Source of the DNA: Candidatus Hydrothermales bacterium
GTDB taxonomy: Bacteria > Hydrothermota > Hydrothermia > Hydrothermales > JAJRUZ01
Length of the DNA stretch: 64,000 bases
Assembly: GCA_039630235.1 (NCBI GenBank)
Contig: JBCNVI010000003.1
Coordinates: 1 to 64,000 of the forward strand
Reading direction: 5' to 3'
In this document: positions 1 to 9,066 of the stretch, piece after piece
Layout: each line of letters begins with the position of its first letter
Position numbering within the stretch: the first letter of the stretch is position 1
Notes under the pieces: model-generated
The model's database searches: none
Told to the model about the DNA's origin: nothing
What the model saw: only the letters and a program-made list of their open reading frames with translations
Position numbers and translations under genes: made by a program

Positions 1-648
1 TGGTTCAATAACTTTATATAAATTTATTTCTTCTTTTTTGCCTTTAAGTAAAAATTTCCCTTTTTCTTTTAATTCAAAAATTTTTGAAAGCTTTTTTGAA
101 AGGGCTTCTGTTATGACTATTTCATCTTCTCCTGCTACCTCCTTAACTCTTTGAGCTGTATTTACGGTGTCCCCTATTAAGGTATATTCTTTATAGTCTT
201 TGTTTCCTAAAAGGCATAGAACTGCCTCTCCATAGTGTACCCCTGCCTTTATAGATATATTTACATTCTTTATATTAGATATCTCTTTTATCTTATTTTT
301 GATATCAAATATTGATAGGATAACCCTTTCATAGGGATTTTCAACTATCTTTGGAGCACCAAACCATATCATAATCTCTGGCCACATAAATTTACCAACT
401 TTACCTTCATATTTTTCAACTGAAGAATTTATTTCTTGGGAGAGGATTAATAAGAAATCCTTAAATTCCTCTTCAAGTATAAATTCATCTTTTAAATCTT
501 CATAATTTGAGATTTCAAGAAAAGAAATACAACACCTTTTTATTTCTCCTTTTAGTTCAACTTCTTCTAATTTTGTTCCACAGCCAGAACAATACTTTGC
601 TTCGTATACATTTTTAAAACCACACCTTGCACATATTTTAAAATTCAT
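1..648 (-). CDS. Class III adenylate/guanylate cyclase homology domain protein with N-terminal zinc ribbon (3' end outside window)
   Basis: The visible 216 residues start at ATG 648 and run off the left edge. An N-terminal zinc ribbon has CARCG and CSGCG motifs (residues 6-25), as in many cyclase-ATPase regulators. The cyclase fold follows, with FGAP and the conserved GDTVNTAQRV motif. Both positions that normally carry metal-binding aspartates are changed: the FxDI motif reads FLEI, and the KxxGD motif reads KFMWPE before IMIWFGAP. Known class III cyclases need both aspartates, so the domain is probably catalytically weak or a regulatory pseudo-cyclase (inference). Proteins of this type often continue into AAA/TPR modules, which would lie outside the window. 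Confidence 0.8.
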   Translation of the reverse strand, partial: MNFKICARCGFKNVYEAKYCSGCGTKLEEVELKGEIKRCCISFLEISNYEDLKDEFILEEEFKDFLLILSQEINSSVEKYEGKVGKFMWPEIMIWFGAPKIVENPYERVILSIFDIKNKIKEISNIKNVNISIKAGVHYGEAVLCLLGNKDYKEYTLIGDTVNTAQRVKEVAGEDEIVITEALSKKLSKIFELKEKGKFLLKGKKEEINLYKVIEP

Positions 649-654
649 TGTTAA

Positions 655-671
655 AAAGCACCTATCTCAAA
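655..671 (-). promoter_or_regulatory. Leader motif AGATAGGTGCTTT upstream of cyclase gene
   Basis: Read on the minus strand, this AGATAGGTGCTTT block lies just before the ATG at 648. A near-identical block (AGATAGGCGCCTT) precedes the minus-strand gene starting at 5975. It may be a shared transcription-start or leader element. Only two copies are seen, so support is weak. Confidence 0.25.
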
Positions 672-703
672 GTCTAAAAGAATAATGTATTAAGAATTTC
701 AGA

Positions 704-734
704 TTGCATTTTTAAAATTCTAAAGGATTATAAT
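704..734 (+). promoter_or_regulatory. Candidate sigma70-type promoter for the penicillin acylase gene
   Basis: TTGCAT (704-709) and TATAAT (729-734) are separated by 19 bp, slightly long. The -10 box lies 13 nt before the ATG at 748, implying a leader of about 6 nt and no Shine-Dalgarno. Confidence 0.4.
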
Positions 735-747
735 TAAAATTATTCAT

Positions 748-2922
748 ATGTTGAGGAAAGTGCTTACTTTTATCTTTCTTTTCTTTATATTTTTAATTAT
801 ATTCTTGTCCTTTTATTTTCATTTAACCCTTCCAAAAAGGGAAGGTTCTTTAATCCTCAAAGGATTAAAAGATACTGTTATTGTAAGATTTAACGAATAC
901 GGTATTCCATGGATTCAGGCAAAAAGTGCTCATGACCTTTTCTTTGCTCAAGGCTTTATTCACGCCCAAGATAGACTCTTTCAAATGGACATTTGGCGAA
1001 GAATTTGTGAAGGAAAACTCTCCGAAATATTCGGCGAAAAATTATTTAAAACTGATTCCTTCTTTAGATTAATTGGAATAAAAAGAAACAGTGAGTCGTT
1101 ATTTGAAAATTTGTATCCTCTTGAAAGGGAGATCCTTAAAAGCTACTCAGAGGGTGTAAACGCTTTTATAGAAAGAAGTAAGAAACTTTTGCCCATTGAA
1201 TTTTTAATTTTAAGATATTCTCCAGAAAGATGGGAGCCAGTTCACTCAATAGAAATAGGTAAATTAATAAGCTGGAGTCTAAACTTCTCTTTTTTGGGTG
1301 ACCTTCTCTTTTCAACAATAAAAAATAAAAAGGGTGAAGAGGTCTTAAAAAAAGTTTTACCTTATTATCCGGAAGATGCACCATTTGTGAGTGATGTTAA
1401 CTTTGAAAGGGAAATAGAAGAAATTAAAGATATTTCACTAAATTTGAGAAATTTTTACTATTTTGATATGTCGTCAAACGCATGTGCTGTAAAAAATCCC
1501 ACTTTTCTTTTAAATGATCCTCACCTTGCCTTTACATTTCCTCCTATTTGGTATTTCAATATTTTACAAATCGATACCTTGATTTTAATGGGTTTTTCTA
1601 TTCCAGGAATCCCAATAATTATAGTAGGGAAAAATTCAAAAATTGCTGTCGGAGTTACCTCTTTAATTCTTGATGAAGGCGACTTTATAAAAATAAAAAA
1701 AGAAAACATAGATACAATCTTCGAAGAGATAAGAGTTAAAGATAAAACTAAAAAAATAAAAATTTTATTAAAAGAAAACTTACCTGTTATAAAAGAAGAA
1801 AAAGATTATGTCCTTTGTTATTTTTGGCGTGGATTTCTTTTATCCCATGAATTTTTCTCAATTTATAACCTATACCTATCAAAGAATGTTTTTGAGGCAA
1901 AAGGATCACTCAGAGAATTTAGATCTCCTTCTCTGAATTTTATTATCGCTGATAACTCAGGAAACATTCTATACACTCCATGCGCCTGGATCGAAAGAAA
2001 AAGGGAAATGTCTATTTTAGAAAGAGAGAGCATTCCAAAAGATTTCTTATCACCTGATGAAATTCCGTATATCTTAAATCCTCCTTATCTTTTTTCTACA
2101 AATAATCCACCATTTAGAGGTTTCCCCTATTATCTTTCTATTTATTTCTCCTTTTCTGCTCGGGCAAAAAGATACGAAAAAAATTTAAGGAGAATGAAGG
2201 AGATAAATCTTGACTCTTTAAAAAATATTCAAAACGATATTAAAAGTGAATTTTCAAAATTCGTTCTTGAAAAAGTTTTTAAAGCCTGTGAAAAAATAAA
2301 CTTAAATGAAAAGGAAAAGGAGATTTTAGAGCTCCTTAAAAATTGGGATCATTCTTTCGATAAAAATAAGGTCGAACCATACTTATACACAAAACTAATT
2401 TTAAAAATTATGGAAGAATACTTTAGACCACTCTTAGGCGATACTCTCTATAAGGAATTTATGGATTTTTCCTCTATACCTTTTTCTTCCTTTGAAATAA
2501 ACCTAGAAAATGGAAATATAAATGATGAAATTATTGTATCAGCATTTAGGAAGCTTGCAAAAGAAGTAAAATTTGAAAAATATGGGAAATATGCAAAGGC
2601 TAAATTTAGACATCCCTTTTCAAACATTTTCTTTCTTGAAAAATTCTTTACAAAGGGACCTTTGAGTGTTTCTGGAAGTTTAGAGACACCAAATAAAATG
2701 GGTTATTCTCTTTTAAAACCCTTTGAAATAATTGAGGGACCCTCGATGAGAATGATTGTTGATCTAAAAAACGACGACATTTATATAGTGCTGCCACCAG
2801 GTCAAAGCGGAAATTTTATTGATAAAAACTCTTCTGACCAACTTAAATTGTGGGAAAGGAGAGAATATATAAAGATTGAAGAAAAAGACTTTACGAAAGT
2901 TCTAAAGCTTTTACCTAAGTAA
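748..2922 (+). CDS. Penicillin acylase family (Ntn-hydrolase) protein
   Basis: This 724-residue protein belongs to the penicillin/AHL acylase family, whose precursors self-cleave to alpha and beta chains and hydrolyse amide bonds. Residues 1-25 are a strong hydrophobic export or anchor segment. The alpha part carries the FAQGFIHAQDRLFQMD motif (66-81). The beta-chain nucleophile is expected at Ser243 in DMSSNACAV (Ser followed by Asn), then LLNDPHLAF. A Cys replaces the Trp usual in SNxW. Length is close to the family norm of 700-800. The substrate cannot be predicted. It is divergently transcribed from the cyclase gene and appears monocistronic. Confidence 0.9.
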   Translation: MLRKVLTFIFLFFIFLIIFLSFYFHLTLPKREGSLILKGLKDTVIVRFNEYGIPWIQAKSAHDLFFAQGFIHAQDRLFQMDIWRRICEGKLSEIFGEKLFKTDSFFRLIGIKRNSESLFENLYPLEREILKSYSEGVNAFIERSKKLLPIEFLILRYSPERWEPVHSIEIGKLISWSLNFSFLGDLLFSTIKNKKGEEVLKKVLPYYPEDAPFVSDVNFEREIEEIKDISLNLRNFYYFDMSSNACAVKNPTFLLNDPHLAFTFPPIWYFNILQIDTLILMGFSIPGIPIIIVGKNSKIAVGVTSLILDEGDFIKIKKENIDTIFEEIRVKDKTKKIKILLKENLPVIKEEKDYVLCYFWRGFLLSHEFFSIYNLYLSKNVFEAKGSLREFRSPSLNFIIADNSGNILYTPCAWIERKREMSILERESIPKDFLSPDEIPYILNPPYLFSTNNPPFRGFPYYLSIYFSFSARAKRYEKNLRRMKEINLDSLKNIQNDIKSEFSKFVLEKVFKACEKINLNEKEKEILELLKNWDHSFDKNKVEPYLYTKLILKIMEEYFRPLLGDTLYKEFMDFSSIPFSSFEINLENGNINDEIIVSAFRKLAKEVKFEKYGKYAKAKFRHPFSNIFFLEKFFTKGPLSVSGSLETPNKMGYSLLKPFEIIEGPSMRMIVDLKNDDIYIVLPPGQSGNFIDKNSSDQLKLWERREYIKIEEKDFTKVLKLLPK

Positions 2923-3323
2923 TTAATAGCGTTTGAGAGAAAAAAGATTACAAATTTAGGTGTTTTATTGTTCGTAATTCGGCAAACTTCAGTTTTTTGT
3001 TTAAACTCAATTCATCCTTTTTATTTGAAAGGGAAAATGGAAATAAAAATTTTCGAGGTCTTAGATAATGTAGAGAAACTTGGAAGAATAATTTCAAAGT
3101 TAGAGAGTGTTAAAATAGATAGGAACGAGATCAAAGAGTGGATAGATGCAAAAATAAGAAAATAAATAATAAAGGGAAAAGAAGGAGAAAATTCGAAGAG
3201 TTTGAGTAAGTTCATTACTCGTAAGTCACCTGTTTTTCTATGCGAAGTGCTAATCAAAAGAGAATTTCGGATTCTTCATGTAACAGATCAAGAAAGATAA
3301 CCTCTTTTAAAAATTGAAATTAC
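2923..3323. other. 400-bp gap between two convergently oriented large genes
   Basis: This is the longest stretch without a confident gene. It holds one small possible ORF (3037-3165) and otherwise AT-rich sequence. I see no tRNA, no clear hairpin followed by a T-run, and no repeats. Confidence 0.5.
3037..3165 (+). CDS. Possible small hypothetical protein (42 aa)
   Basis: A 42-codon frame starts at ATG 3037 and encodes an amphipathic, charged helix-like peptide (MEIKIFEVLDNVEKLG...). The frame stays open upstream to a TTG at 2968, but that extension reads unlike coding sequence. A GGGA purine stretch lies only 3-5 nt before the ATG, too close for a good ribosome site. I do not recognise the product. 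It could be the remnant of a larger gene or a chance frame. Confidence 0.3.
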   Translation: MEIKIFEVLDNVEKLGRIISKLESVKIDRNEIKEWIDAKIRK

Positions 3324-5975
3324 TTAATTTATGTCTTTTAAGAGCCATTGCAAATAGTAATTTTTTTCAGCTGCTTTAATTTCCCTTAATTTTTCTTCAA
3401 CTTCCTTGTACTTTTTAAATTTATTTAAACCCCTTATCGCCTCAGCCCTCAATCTTGCACTGCCACTATTTAAAAAACTTAAAAAAATTTTAGCTATATC
3501 CAAAGTTGTATCCTTAACTCCCTGAAGAATCCTTAAATAATGAAAAAGAACTCTTTCTTCACTCTCTTTTTCCATACTTTTGATGATAAAGTCCCTAATA
3601 GAATCTGCATTACTAAATAAAACTTTTTCTGTAGCAAATCTTATCAGAGCATTTTCATCCTTCAAAAGATGCAAAATTTTTAATAAGAACTTTTTCTTCT
3701 TTATCTCGCCAGCAGCCCTTATCACCGAAATCCTTAAATCTAAATTTTTTTCTTTTAAATAACTAAGAAAATTTTCATAATCATCAGTCTTGATTTTAGA
3801 TAGCGAATAAATGATATTTGCTTTTATATGATCCTTCTTTTCCCTTTTTAAAGTTTCCCATAAATCTTGTTCCATTTCCTCTAACTCAACCTCACCAACA
3901 AGATATATAACATTCTGCTTTATAGTATCATTTCCACTTTTTAAGGCATCCCTAAGATACGGCACGCTTATTTCTTTATTATTTTTAATAACTTCTCTGA
4001 TAGTCCTAAGCTCTAAGCCCTTCAAAGTTTTTATCTTTTTTTCAAAAATATAATCTAAAGCTTCTTTTTTTCTTTCAGAAAGCTTTTTTCTTGCTTCAGG
4101 AACAATTTTTTTATAAATTCCGACCTCCCACTCTGAGGCAATCTTAAAAAGAGAGTCAATCTCCAAATTCTCCGGTATCTCCATAAAAATTCCCTCTTCC
4201 TCTTCGTAAAGTGTTTTAAGTGTATCGGTATCTAAACCAAATCCTAACTCTCCCCTTGTCCATATAAAAGGTTCATTTTTAAAATACTCCCCCTTGTAAT
4301 TATCTTTTCCTTTTAAATCCACAAAAAGTCCTATTCCTATTTTTCCCCTTGACATTTTACCCCCTCCTTGACCAAACTCTTCAGTTGTAACGTAAATGTC
4401 ATTTCCCTCCGAATCTATAAATATTCCAACTGAAGTATTTAGACCTATCCCTTGCCCCCCAGAAACTTTATAAGTATCATGACCCCTTTTATCAACTAAA
4501 ATTCCAACGGAGTAATCATGGCCTGTGCCTTGAGCCGGTCCAAATCTTGAAACATAATCATCATCTCCATCCAAATCAAATAATCCTCCAACTGCTAAGT
4601 GAATACCTGCTCCTTGACCGTACTCTGCAATGTGATAAAGATCATTCCCCTCTCCATCTATTAAAATCCCTGAACCATAGAAGTAACCGCAACCCTGGCC
4701 ATATACCTCACAGTAATAAACGTCATTACCTTCTCTATCAATTAGAAAAGAAACACCTCCTCCAAGATAGGGCCTTATCCCTAAAGAAAAACCTTGTGCA
4801 AATGACTTACTTTCATCTGGCAATAAAGGTATAAAAAAATTTTTTCCGTAAGCTATATAGGAATCGTTTCCCTTTTTGTCAAAAAGTATCGAAAAGCCCT
4901 CTGTGCTTGAAAAACTCTGTCCCATCTCGGTTAGCCTATATATATCATCACCATCTAACTCAAAAAGCAAAGATTTACCGAAAAAGGAAGAGGCTTGAGA
5001 AAAAAAATCTGATTCATAAATATCTTTTCCATTTTTATCCAAAAGGAGAGATATACCGAACATTGAAGAGGAGCTAGAAAAAGCTTTGCCTCTTCTAATG
5101 TCATCTCCCTCTAGGTCAAAGCTAACTGAAACTCCGAAGAAAGATGAGGTGATTGCAAGAATCTTGTTAGAAAAGTAGAAATCGTTACCCTCTTTGTCAA
5201 TAGTTATAGAAAATGGCACGGAATAGAAAAGAGAGGAAGTACCTACTCTACCTAAGTATTTATCTTCACCTTTTAGGTCAAAAATAATAAAAAAGCTATC
5301 ACCATCATAGACATTGTTTTCTTTTTTTAAGTTTATTAATATATATCCTAACTCAGTTTTTATAAGCGTATCTCTAAGGTTTTCGGTTGTCAAGAGAGAG
5401 TAAGCTAAATTTAAAAGGTTAATAAAGGCAAGATTAAGTCCTTCAAAAAGTTTATTTTTATCGATTTTTAAAAGATATTCAGAGATTTTCTTTTCATCCC
5501 ATATTATTTCATCTATTTTCTTTTTCTTTTCTTTCTCAAAGGCTGCGTACAGCTCCTTTTTTTCCTTACTTTTTTCCTCAGCAAATAAACTTGTTAAATT
5601 AAGGATTAAAGTATCTAACTTTTCTTTTTTTATCTTGTCAACAGATTCTTTAATTAAAGTTTTGGCTCTTTTTAGATCTTTCAATGAGCCCGGCAGAAGT
5701 TCATAGAAATTTTTTTTCTCTATCTTGAAATTAAAAATTCTTTCCAAAATTAGCTTTTCTTCTTTGAAATTTTTATAGAAACTCTCCGAAAACAGAGCAA
5801 ATTTTATCGGATCTTTGAGAAAACTTAAAGTTAAAGTGTCCTTAAGATTTGTATATATACTTTTATCCTTTTCAAAACCTAAGTCCTTAATTTCAAGAAA
5901 TTGATAGGAAAGTAAGTCTTTTAAAGTTTCGATTTCGTTCTCCGAAATGAATAGAAAAATCAAAAAGACTATCAT
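3324..5975 (-). CDS. Secreted protein with 12 DxxGxDxY repeats and C-terminal HEAT-like repeats
   Basis: This is an 883-residue protein. A short signal-like hydrophobic start (residues 1-10) is followed by a charged helical region (about 15-200). Twelve tandem units (233-560) each carry D-x-x-G-[NDKEH]-D-x-Y, spaced about 26-28 residues apart where regular, with G-Q-G or small-residue runs between them. From about 600 to the end there are helical pairs resembling HEAT repeats. The acidic Gly-Asp turns resemble RTX or FG-GAP calcium sites, and a 27-residue period is three RTX nonapeptides, so a calcium-binding beta-solenoid is plausible (inference). No enzyme motif is seen. It is probably an envelope or surface scaffold. 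It is divergent from the 6014 gene, with only 38 bp between starts. Confidence 0.8.
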   Translation of the reverse strand: MIVFLIFLFISENEIETLKDLLSYQFLEIKDLGFEKDKSIYTNLKDTLTLSFLKDPIKFALFSESFYKNFKEEKLILERIFNFKIEKKNFYELLPGSLKDLKRAKTLIKESVDKIKKEKLDTLILNLTSLFAEEKSKEKKELYAAFEKEKKKKIDEIIWDEKKISEYLLKIDKNKLFEGLNLAFINLLNLAYSLLTTENLRDTLIKTELGYILINLKKENNVYDGDSFFIIFDLKGEDKYLGRVGTSSLFYSVPFSITIDKEGNDFYFSNKILAITSSFFGVSVSFDLEGDDIRRGKAFSSSSSMFGISLLLDKNGKDIYESDFFSQASSFFGKSLLFELDGDDIYRLTEMGQSFSSTEGFSILFDKKGNDSYIAYGKNFFIPLLPDESKSFAQGFSLGIRPYLGGGVSFLIDREGNDVYYCEVYGQGCGYFYGSGILIDGEGNDLYHIAEYGQGAGIHLAVGGLFDLDGDDDYVSRFGPAQGTGHDYSVGILVDKRGHDTYKVSGGQGIGLNTSVGIFIDSEGNDIYVTTEEFGQGGGKMSRGKIGIGLFVDLKGKDNYKGEYFKNEPFIWTRGELGFGLDTDTLKTLYEEEEGIFMEIPENLEIDSLFKIASEWEVGIYKKIVPEARKKLSERKKEALDYIFEKKIKTLKGLELRTIREVIKNNKEISVPYLRDALKSGNDTIKQNVIYLVGEVELEEMEQDLWETLKREKKDHIKANIIYSLSKIKTDDYENFLSYLKEKNLDLRISVIRAAGEIKKKKFLLKILHLLKDENALIRFATEKVLFSNADSIRDFIIKSMEKESEERVLFHYLRILQGVKDTTLDIAKIFLSFLNSGSARLRAEAIRGLNKFKKYKEVEEKLREIKAAEKNYYLQWLLKDIN
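4296..5279 (-). repeat. Coding array of twelve ~27-residue DxxGxDxY units
   Basis: The units begin at residues 233, 260, 287, 313, 339 (E in the first position), 366, 413, 440, 467, 495, 521 and 553 of the 883-residue protein. The one large gap (366 to 413) is a 20-residue insertion. The repeats are diverged in DNA, so this is an old array and not a recent tandem duplication. Confidence 0.85.
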
Positions 5976-5988
5976 ATTTAAATTTTAA

Positions 5989-6003
5989 GGCGCCTATCTT
6001 TAA
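5989..6003 (-). promoter_or_regulatory. Leader motif AGATAGGCGCCTT upstream of the repeat protein
   Basis: On the minus strand, AGATAGGCGCCTT lies about 13 nt before the ATG at 5975. It matches AGATAGGTGCTTT before the cyclase gene at 648. Its function is unknown. Confidence 0.25.
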
Positions 6004-6013
6004 AATATCTTTT

Positions 6014-7093
6014 ATGAGACTAAGAGAAATTCCGATTGGTTCTGATTACTATTTTGAGTTTCCCTTTTTATTTAAGAGAAAAAATAAAATTTTCTCTTTT
6101 TGGAAAGGTTTTTTGAAAAAAATAAAACTTTTCTTTTCTGGAAGAGATGCACTCCGCTTTCTTTTAAGTGAGATTGGAGATAAATACTTTTTTCTTTTAC
6201 CAAGTTACACATGCTATGAAGTAATTAGACCTTTTGAAGAATTTAATCTAAATTTTGATTTTTATAGAATTAACTTTAAACCAGAGCCAGAAATTGATTT
6301 TGATGATTTAGAAAAATTGGCCTCTAAGCGCAAAAATCCGATTGTCTTAATAATAGAATACTTTGGTTTTCCTCAAAACTACCAGCTTCATATCCCTTTT
6401 ATACTTGATATTAGCCACTCCCTTTTAACCTTTAAAAAAAGAAAATTTAAGATTAATCCAACTTACATTTTTGGATCACTGAGAAAAATACTCCCTATAC
6501 CAGATGGCGGCATCCTCCTTTATAACGATAAAATTTCTGGTAAAACAAGAAGTTATAACAAAATTTATTTTACCTTAAAGTTAGCCTCAAGTCTAATAAA
6601 AAATATACACTATTTAATACCTGGAAAAACCCAATTTCTGCTTCCTTTTTCCTATTTTCAATTAGATAAAAGATTTGAAAACTATCTTTCTTACAAAAGA
6701 GTTCCTGAAAGAATTTCTTCTATCTCGAAATTCATGTTAAAGAGTATTCCCTATAACTTTTTAATTAAAAGAAGAAGAGAAAATTTTTTGTACTTTTTAA
6801 AAACTCTCTCTTTTGATGAAATAAAACCGCTTTATAGCTCTTTACCAAGCGCGGTTTGTCCACTAAACTTTCCCTTTTTTACTAACTCTAAGAAAAAAAT
6901 CAAAGAAATCTTAATTAAAAATAGAATATTTCCCCCAACCATCTGGGATTATGTTCCGCCTATAATTAATAAAGAAAAATTCCCTGAGATACATACAATT
7001 CCTGAGAGAATCCTCTCTTTACCAATAGATCATCGCTATAATATTAAACATATGGATAAAATAAAGAAAACTTTAGAAAAATGCTTGAAATAG
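6014..7093 (+). CDS. DegT/DnrJ-like PLP-dependent (fold type I) protein
   Basis: At 359 residues this resembles the aminotransferase-like proteins of polysaccharide and nucleotide-sugar loci. SGRDALRFLL (42-51) and LLPSYTCYEVIRPF (61-74) match the N-terminal cofactor region. LDISHS (131-136) supplies the Asp that usually contacts the pyridine nitrogen. FGSLRKILPIPDGG (153-166) supplies a candidate Schiff-base lysine (Lys158) in the SLRKxLPxPDGG form. The reaction and substrate are not predictable. The gene overlaps the next one by 13 nt, so the two are probably translated together. Confidence 0.7.
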   Translation: MRLREIPIGSDYYFEFPFLFKRKNKIFSFWKGFLKKIKLFFSGRDALRFLLSEIGDKYFFLLPSYTCYEVIRPFEEFNLNFDFYRINFKPEPEIDFDDLEKLASKRKNPIVLIIEYFGFPQNYQLHIPFILDISHSLLTFKKRKFKINPTYIFGSLRKILPIPDGGILLYNDKISGKTRSYNKIYFTLKLASSLIKNIHYLIPGKTQFLLPFSYFQLDKRFENYLSYKRVPERISSISKFMLKSIPYNFLIKRRRENFLYFLKTLSFDEIKPLYSSLPSAVCPLNFPFFTNSKKKIKEILIKNRIFPPTIWDYVPPIINKEKFPEIHTIPERILSLPIDHRYNIKHMDKIKKTLEKCLK

Positions 7094-9066
7094 TCTTAAT
7101 TTTTCACATATTTAAATTTAACAACTTCACACACTCCGATTCATTCTTTTCTTTTTACTTAAGAAACGATACTCTTTTTATAGCAGCTGACCGTGGACTT
7201 TATATTGCTAATACAGAAAAAGATTCTGTAATAAACAAGTTTACAAACTCTGACTCAATTCCCCCGCATCCATACTATTCAGTTTACCTTCATGATAAAC
7301 TTTTAATTTTTACTACTCCTGAAAATCTTGTTTACTTTGACTTAGAGAATCAAAAAAAGTATTTCTATCCACCACTTTTTTTAGAAAAAGACATTTATAG
7401 AGTAATTTTAATAGAAAAAGATACTGTTTTTATTGGCGGAAATAAGGGGCTAAAAGGCATAAAGAGAAATAGTACACTAGATACCTATGATGATATTATC
7501 TTTTTTGAACGGAGAAATTACTTTCCAAATGACACAATTTACTCTCTTTTATCAAGGGGAGATTCTATTTTTATAGGTACAAAAAGAGGCTTATATAAGG
7601 TAAAAAGGAGCCAACTGGGGACTTTACCTCCAACTCTACATACCGGCATAAAAAAGGGAAAAATTAAAATTTTAAGAGAATTTGACAAAAAGATATTTGT
7701 CTCCGCTGACAGTTTCCTATACATTTATCCAGACTCACTTATAACGGTTTTCCCCTCAACCATAAACTCGATGTTTTTTAGATTTGATACGATATTTGTG
7801 GGAACAGATGAAGGTATTTTTATTTTCTATAACAATCAAAAAATAAAACTGGCGGATTTATACGTAAATTCCTTAGCTAAATTTGAGAACAAAATATACG
7901 TAGGGGGTCTTGGAGTTAAAGTATATGACTATGGTAGAAATAGTTTTTTAAACTTCAAAAATCTTTATAAAGAGCTTTCTTCAAACAATGTTTCATCTTT
8001 GAAAAAATTTGGAAAATACTATATTGTATCAACTGATAATGGTATCGATATTTTCAATGAAAAATATGAAAGAGTAGGTAACCTATTATCAGGATGGATT
8101 AGAACTTTTGACATAAGTAAAAATAATATGATAGCCTCGGTTTGGTGCGGAAATCTTTATAAGATTGATTCTTTGTTCCAAGTTTATGACACTACAAATC
8201 TTTTATTCTGTATTCAACTTTTGAAATTTATCGATGATTCAACCTTTTTTGTCTTAAAACCTGCCCAAGGCTCTATAGAAATAAGAAATTTAAAAGATAA
8301 AGTGCTACACGAAATTCCTAACCTCATGTATTCTACGGATATAGAAATTTTTAACGGAGTCTACTATGTTTCAAATACAGATGGAGACGTTTTTAGCATA
8401 GATAAAAACCTGAGAGCAACACTTTTACATACCTTAAGTTATCCTATCTATGACATTTATATAAATGGGAATAAAATTTATTTGGCAACCAATTCAGGTC
8501 TTTTTAGATATAGTTTCCCTGATTTTAGATTTGAGAAATTATACCAGACACAAGATCCGTACACTACCTCAGTTATTGGTGATAGATCTGGAAATATATA
8601 CGCTTTAGCAAGAGGGGGGCTTTTATTTATATCAAATAGTGATGAAACAAATATCTTAGAATATGGTCCAAATAGTATTCTGAGTACTAAAAACATAGAT
8701 TTTAATTCACAATGCTCTGCCTCACTTTTATATTACGAAGCTACTAAGAATGAGATTTTAATCGGCACAAATGACGGATTCTCTATATTAACTATAATAG
8801 AAGATACTTATACCTTACCGACAGAAGAAATAGTAATATTTCCAAATCCCATCAAAAAAGAAGATAAACAGTTTTTTATAAAAACAAATAGAGAAATAAA
8901 GGAGATCTATATTTACTCACCCTCCGGACTATATAAAAAACTAGATTTTCTTAAATTGGATAAGGAAAAGTATTCAATAGGCACTTTGGGGATCGAAAGA
9001 GGCTTTTTTATACTTTATGTTAAATTTATTGATGGGGCAAGGCCTTTTAAAATAATATGTGAGTGA
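7081..9066 (+). CDS. Secreted beta-propeller protein with C-terminal sorting-like domain
   Basis: A 661-residue protein that starts inside the end of the preceding gene. The body has many short blades of the form DTLFIAADRGLYI, KIYVGGLGVKVYD and KIYLATNSGLFRY, typical of ligand-binding or two-component-type propellers. The last about 85 residues (from EEIVIFPNPI to the end) have the PNP start, a central YSPSG strand and a GFFILYVKF strand of type IX secretion C-terminal domains. The hydrophobic start MLEIVLIFHIF may be a weak signal peptide. It is likely exported to the cell surface; no function can be assigned. Confidence 0.7.
   Translation: MLEIVLIFHIFKFNNFTHSDSFFSFYLRNDTLFIAADRGLYIANTEKDSVINKFTNSDSIPPHPYYSVYLHDKLLIFTTPENLVYFDLENQKKYFYPPLFLEKDIYRVILIEKDTVFIGGNKGLKGIKRNSTLDTYDDIIFFERRNYFPNDTIYSLLSRGDSIFIGTKRGLYKVKRSQLGTLPPTLHTGIKKGKIKILREFDKKIFVSADSFLYIYPDSLITVFPSTINSMFFRFDTIFVGTDEGIFIFYNNQKIKLADLYVNSLAKFENKIYVGGLGVKVYDYGRNSFLNFKNLYKELSSNNVSSLKKFGKYYIVSTDNGIDIFNEKYERVGNLLSGWIRTFDISKNNMIASVWCGNLYKIDSLFQVYDTTNLLFCIQLLKFIDDSTFFVLKPAQGSIEIRNLKDKVLHEIPNLMYSTDIEIFNGVYYVSNTDGDVFSIDKNLRATLLHTLSYPIYDIYINGNKIYLATNSGLFRYSFPDFRFEKLYQTQDPYTTSVIGDRSGNIYALARGGLLFISNSDETNILEYGPNSILSTKNIDFNSQCSASLLYYEATKNEILIGTNDGFSILTIIEDTYTLPTEEIVIFPNPIKKEDKQFFIKTNREIKEIYIYSPSGLYKKLDFLKLDKEKYSIGTLGIERGFFILYVKFIDGARPFKIICE

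Noticed and set aside
3324-5975. Opposite-strand reading frames within the repeat protein (e.g. around 3580 and 4547)
   Set aside because: They are mirror frames of a long, well-formed gene with motifs; no start signals or known domains.
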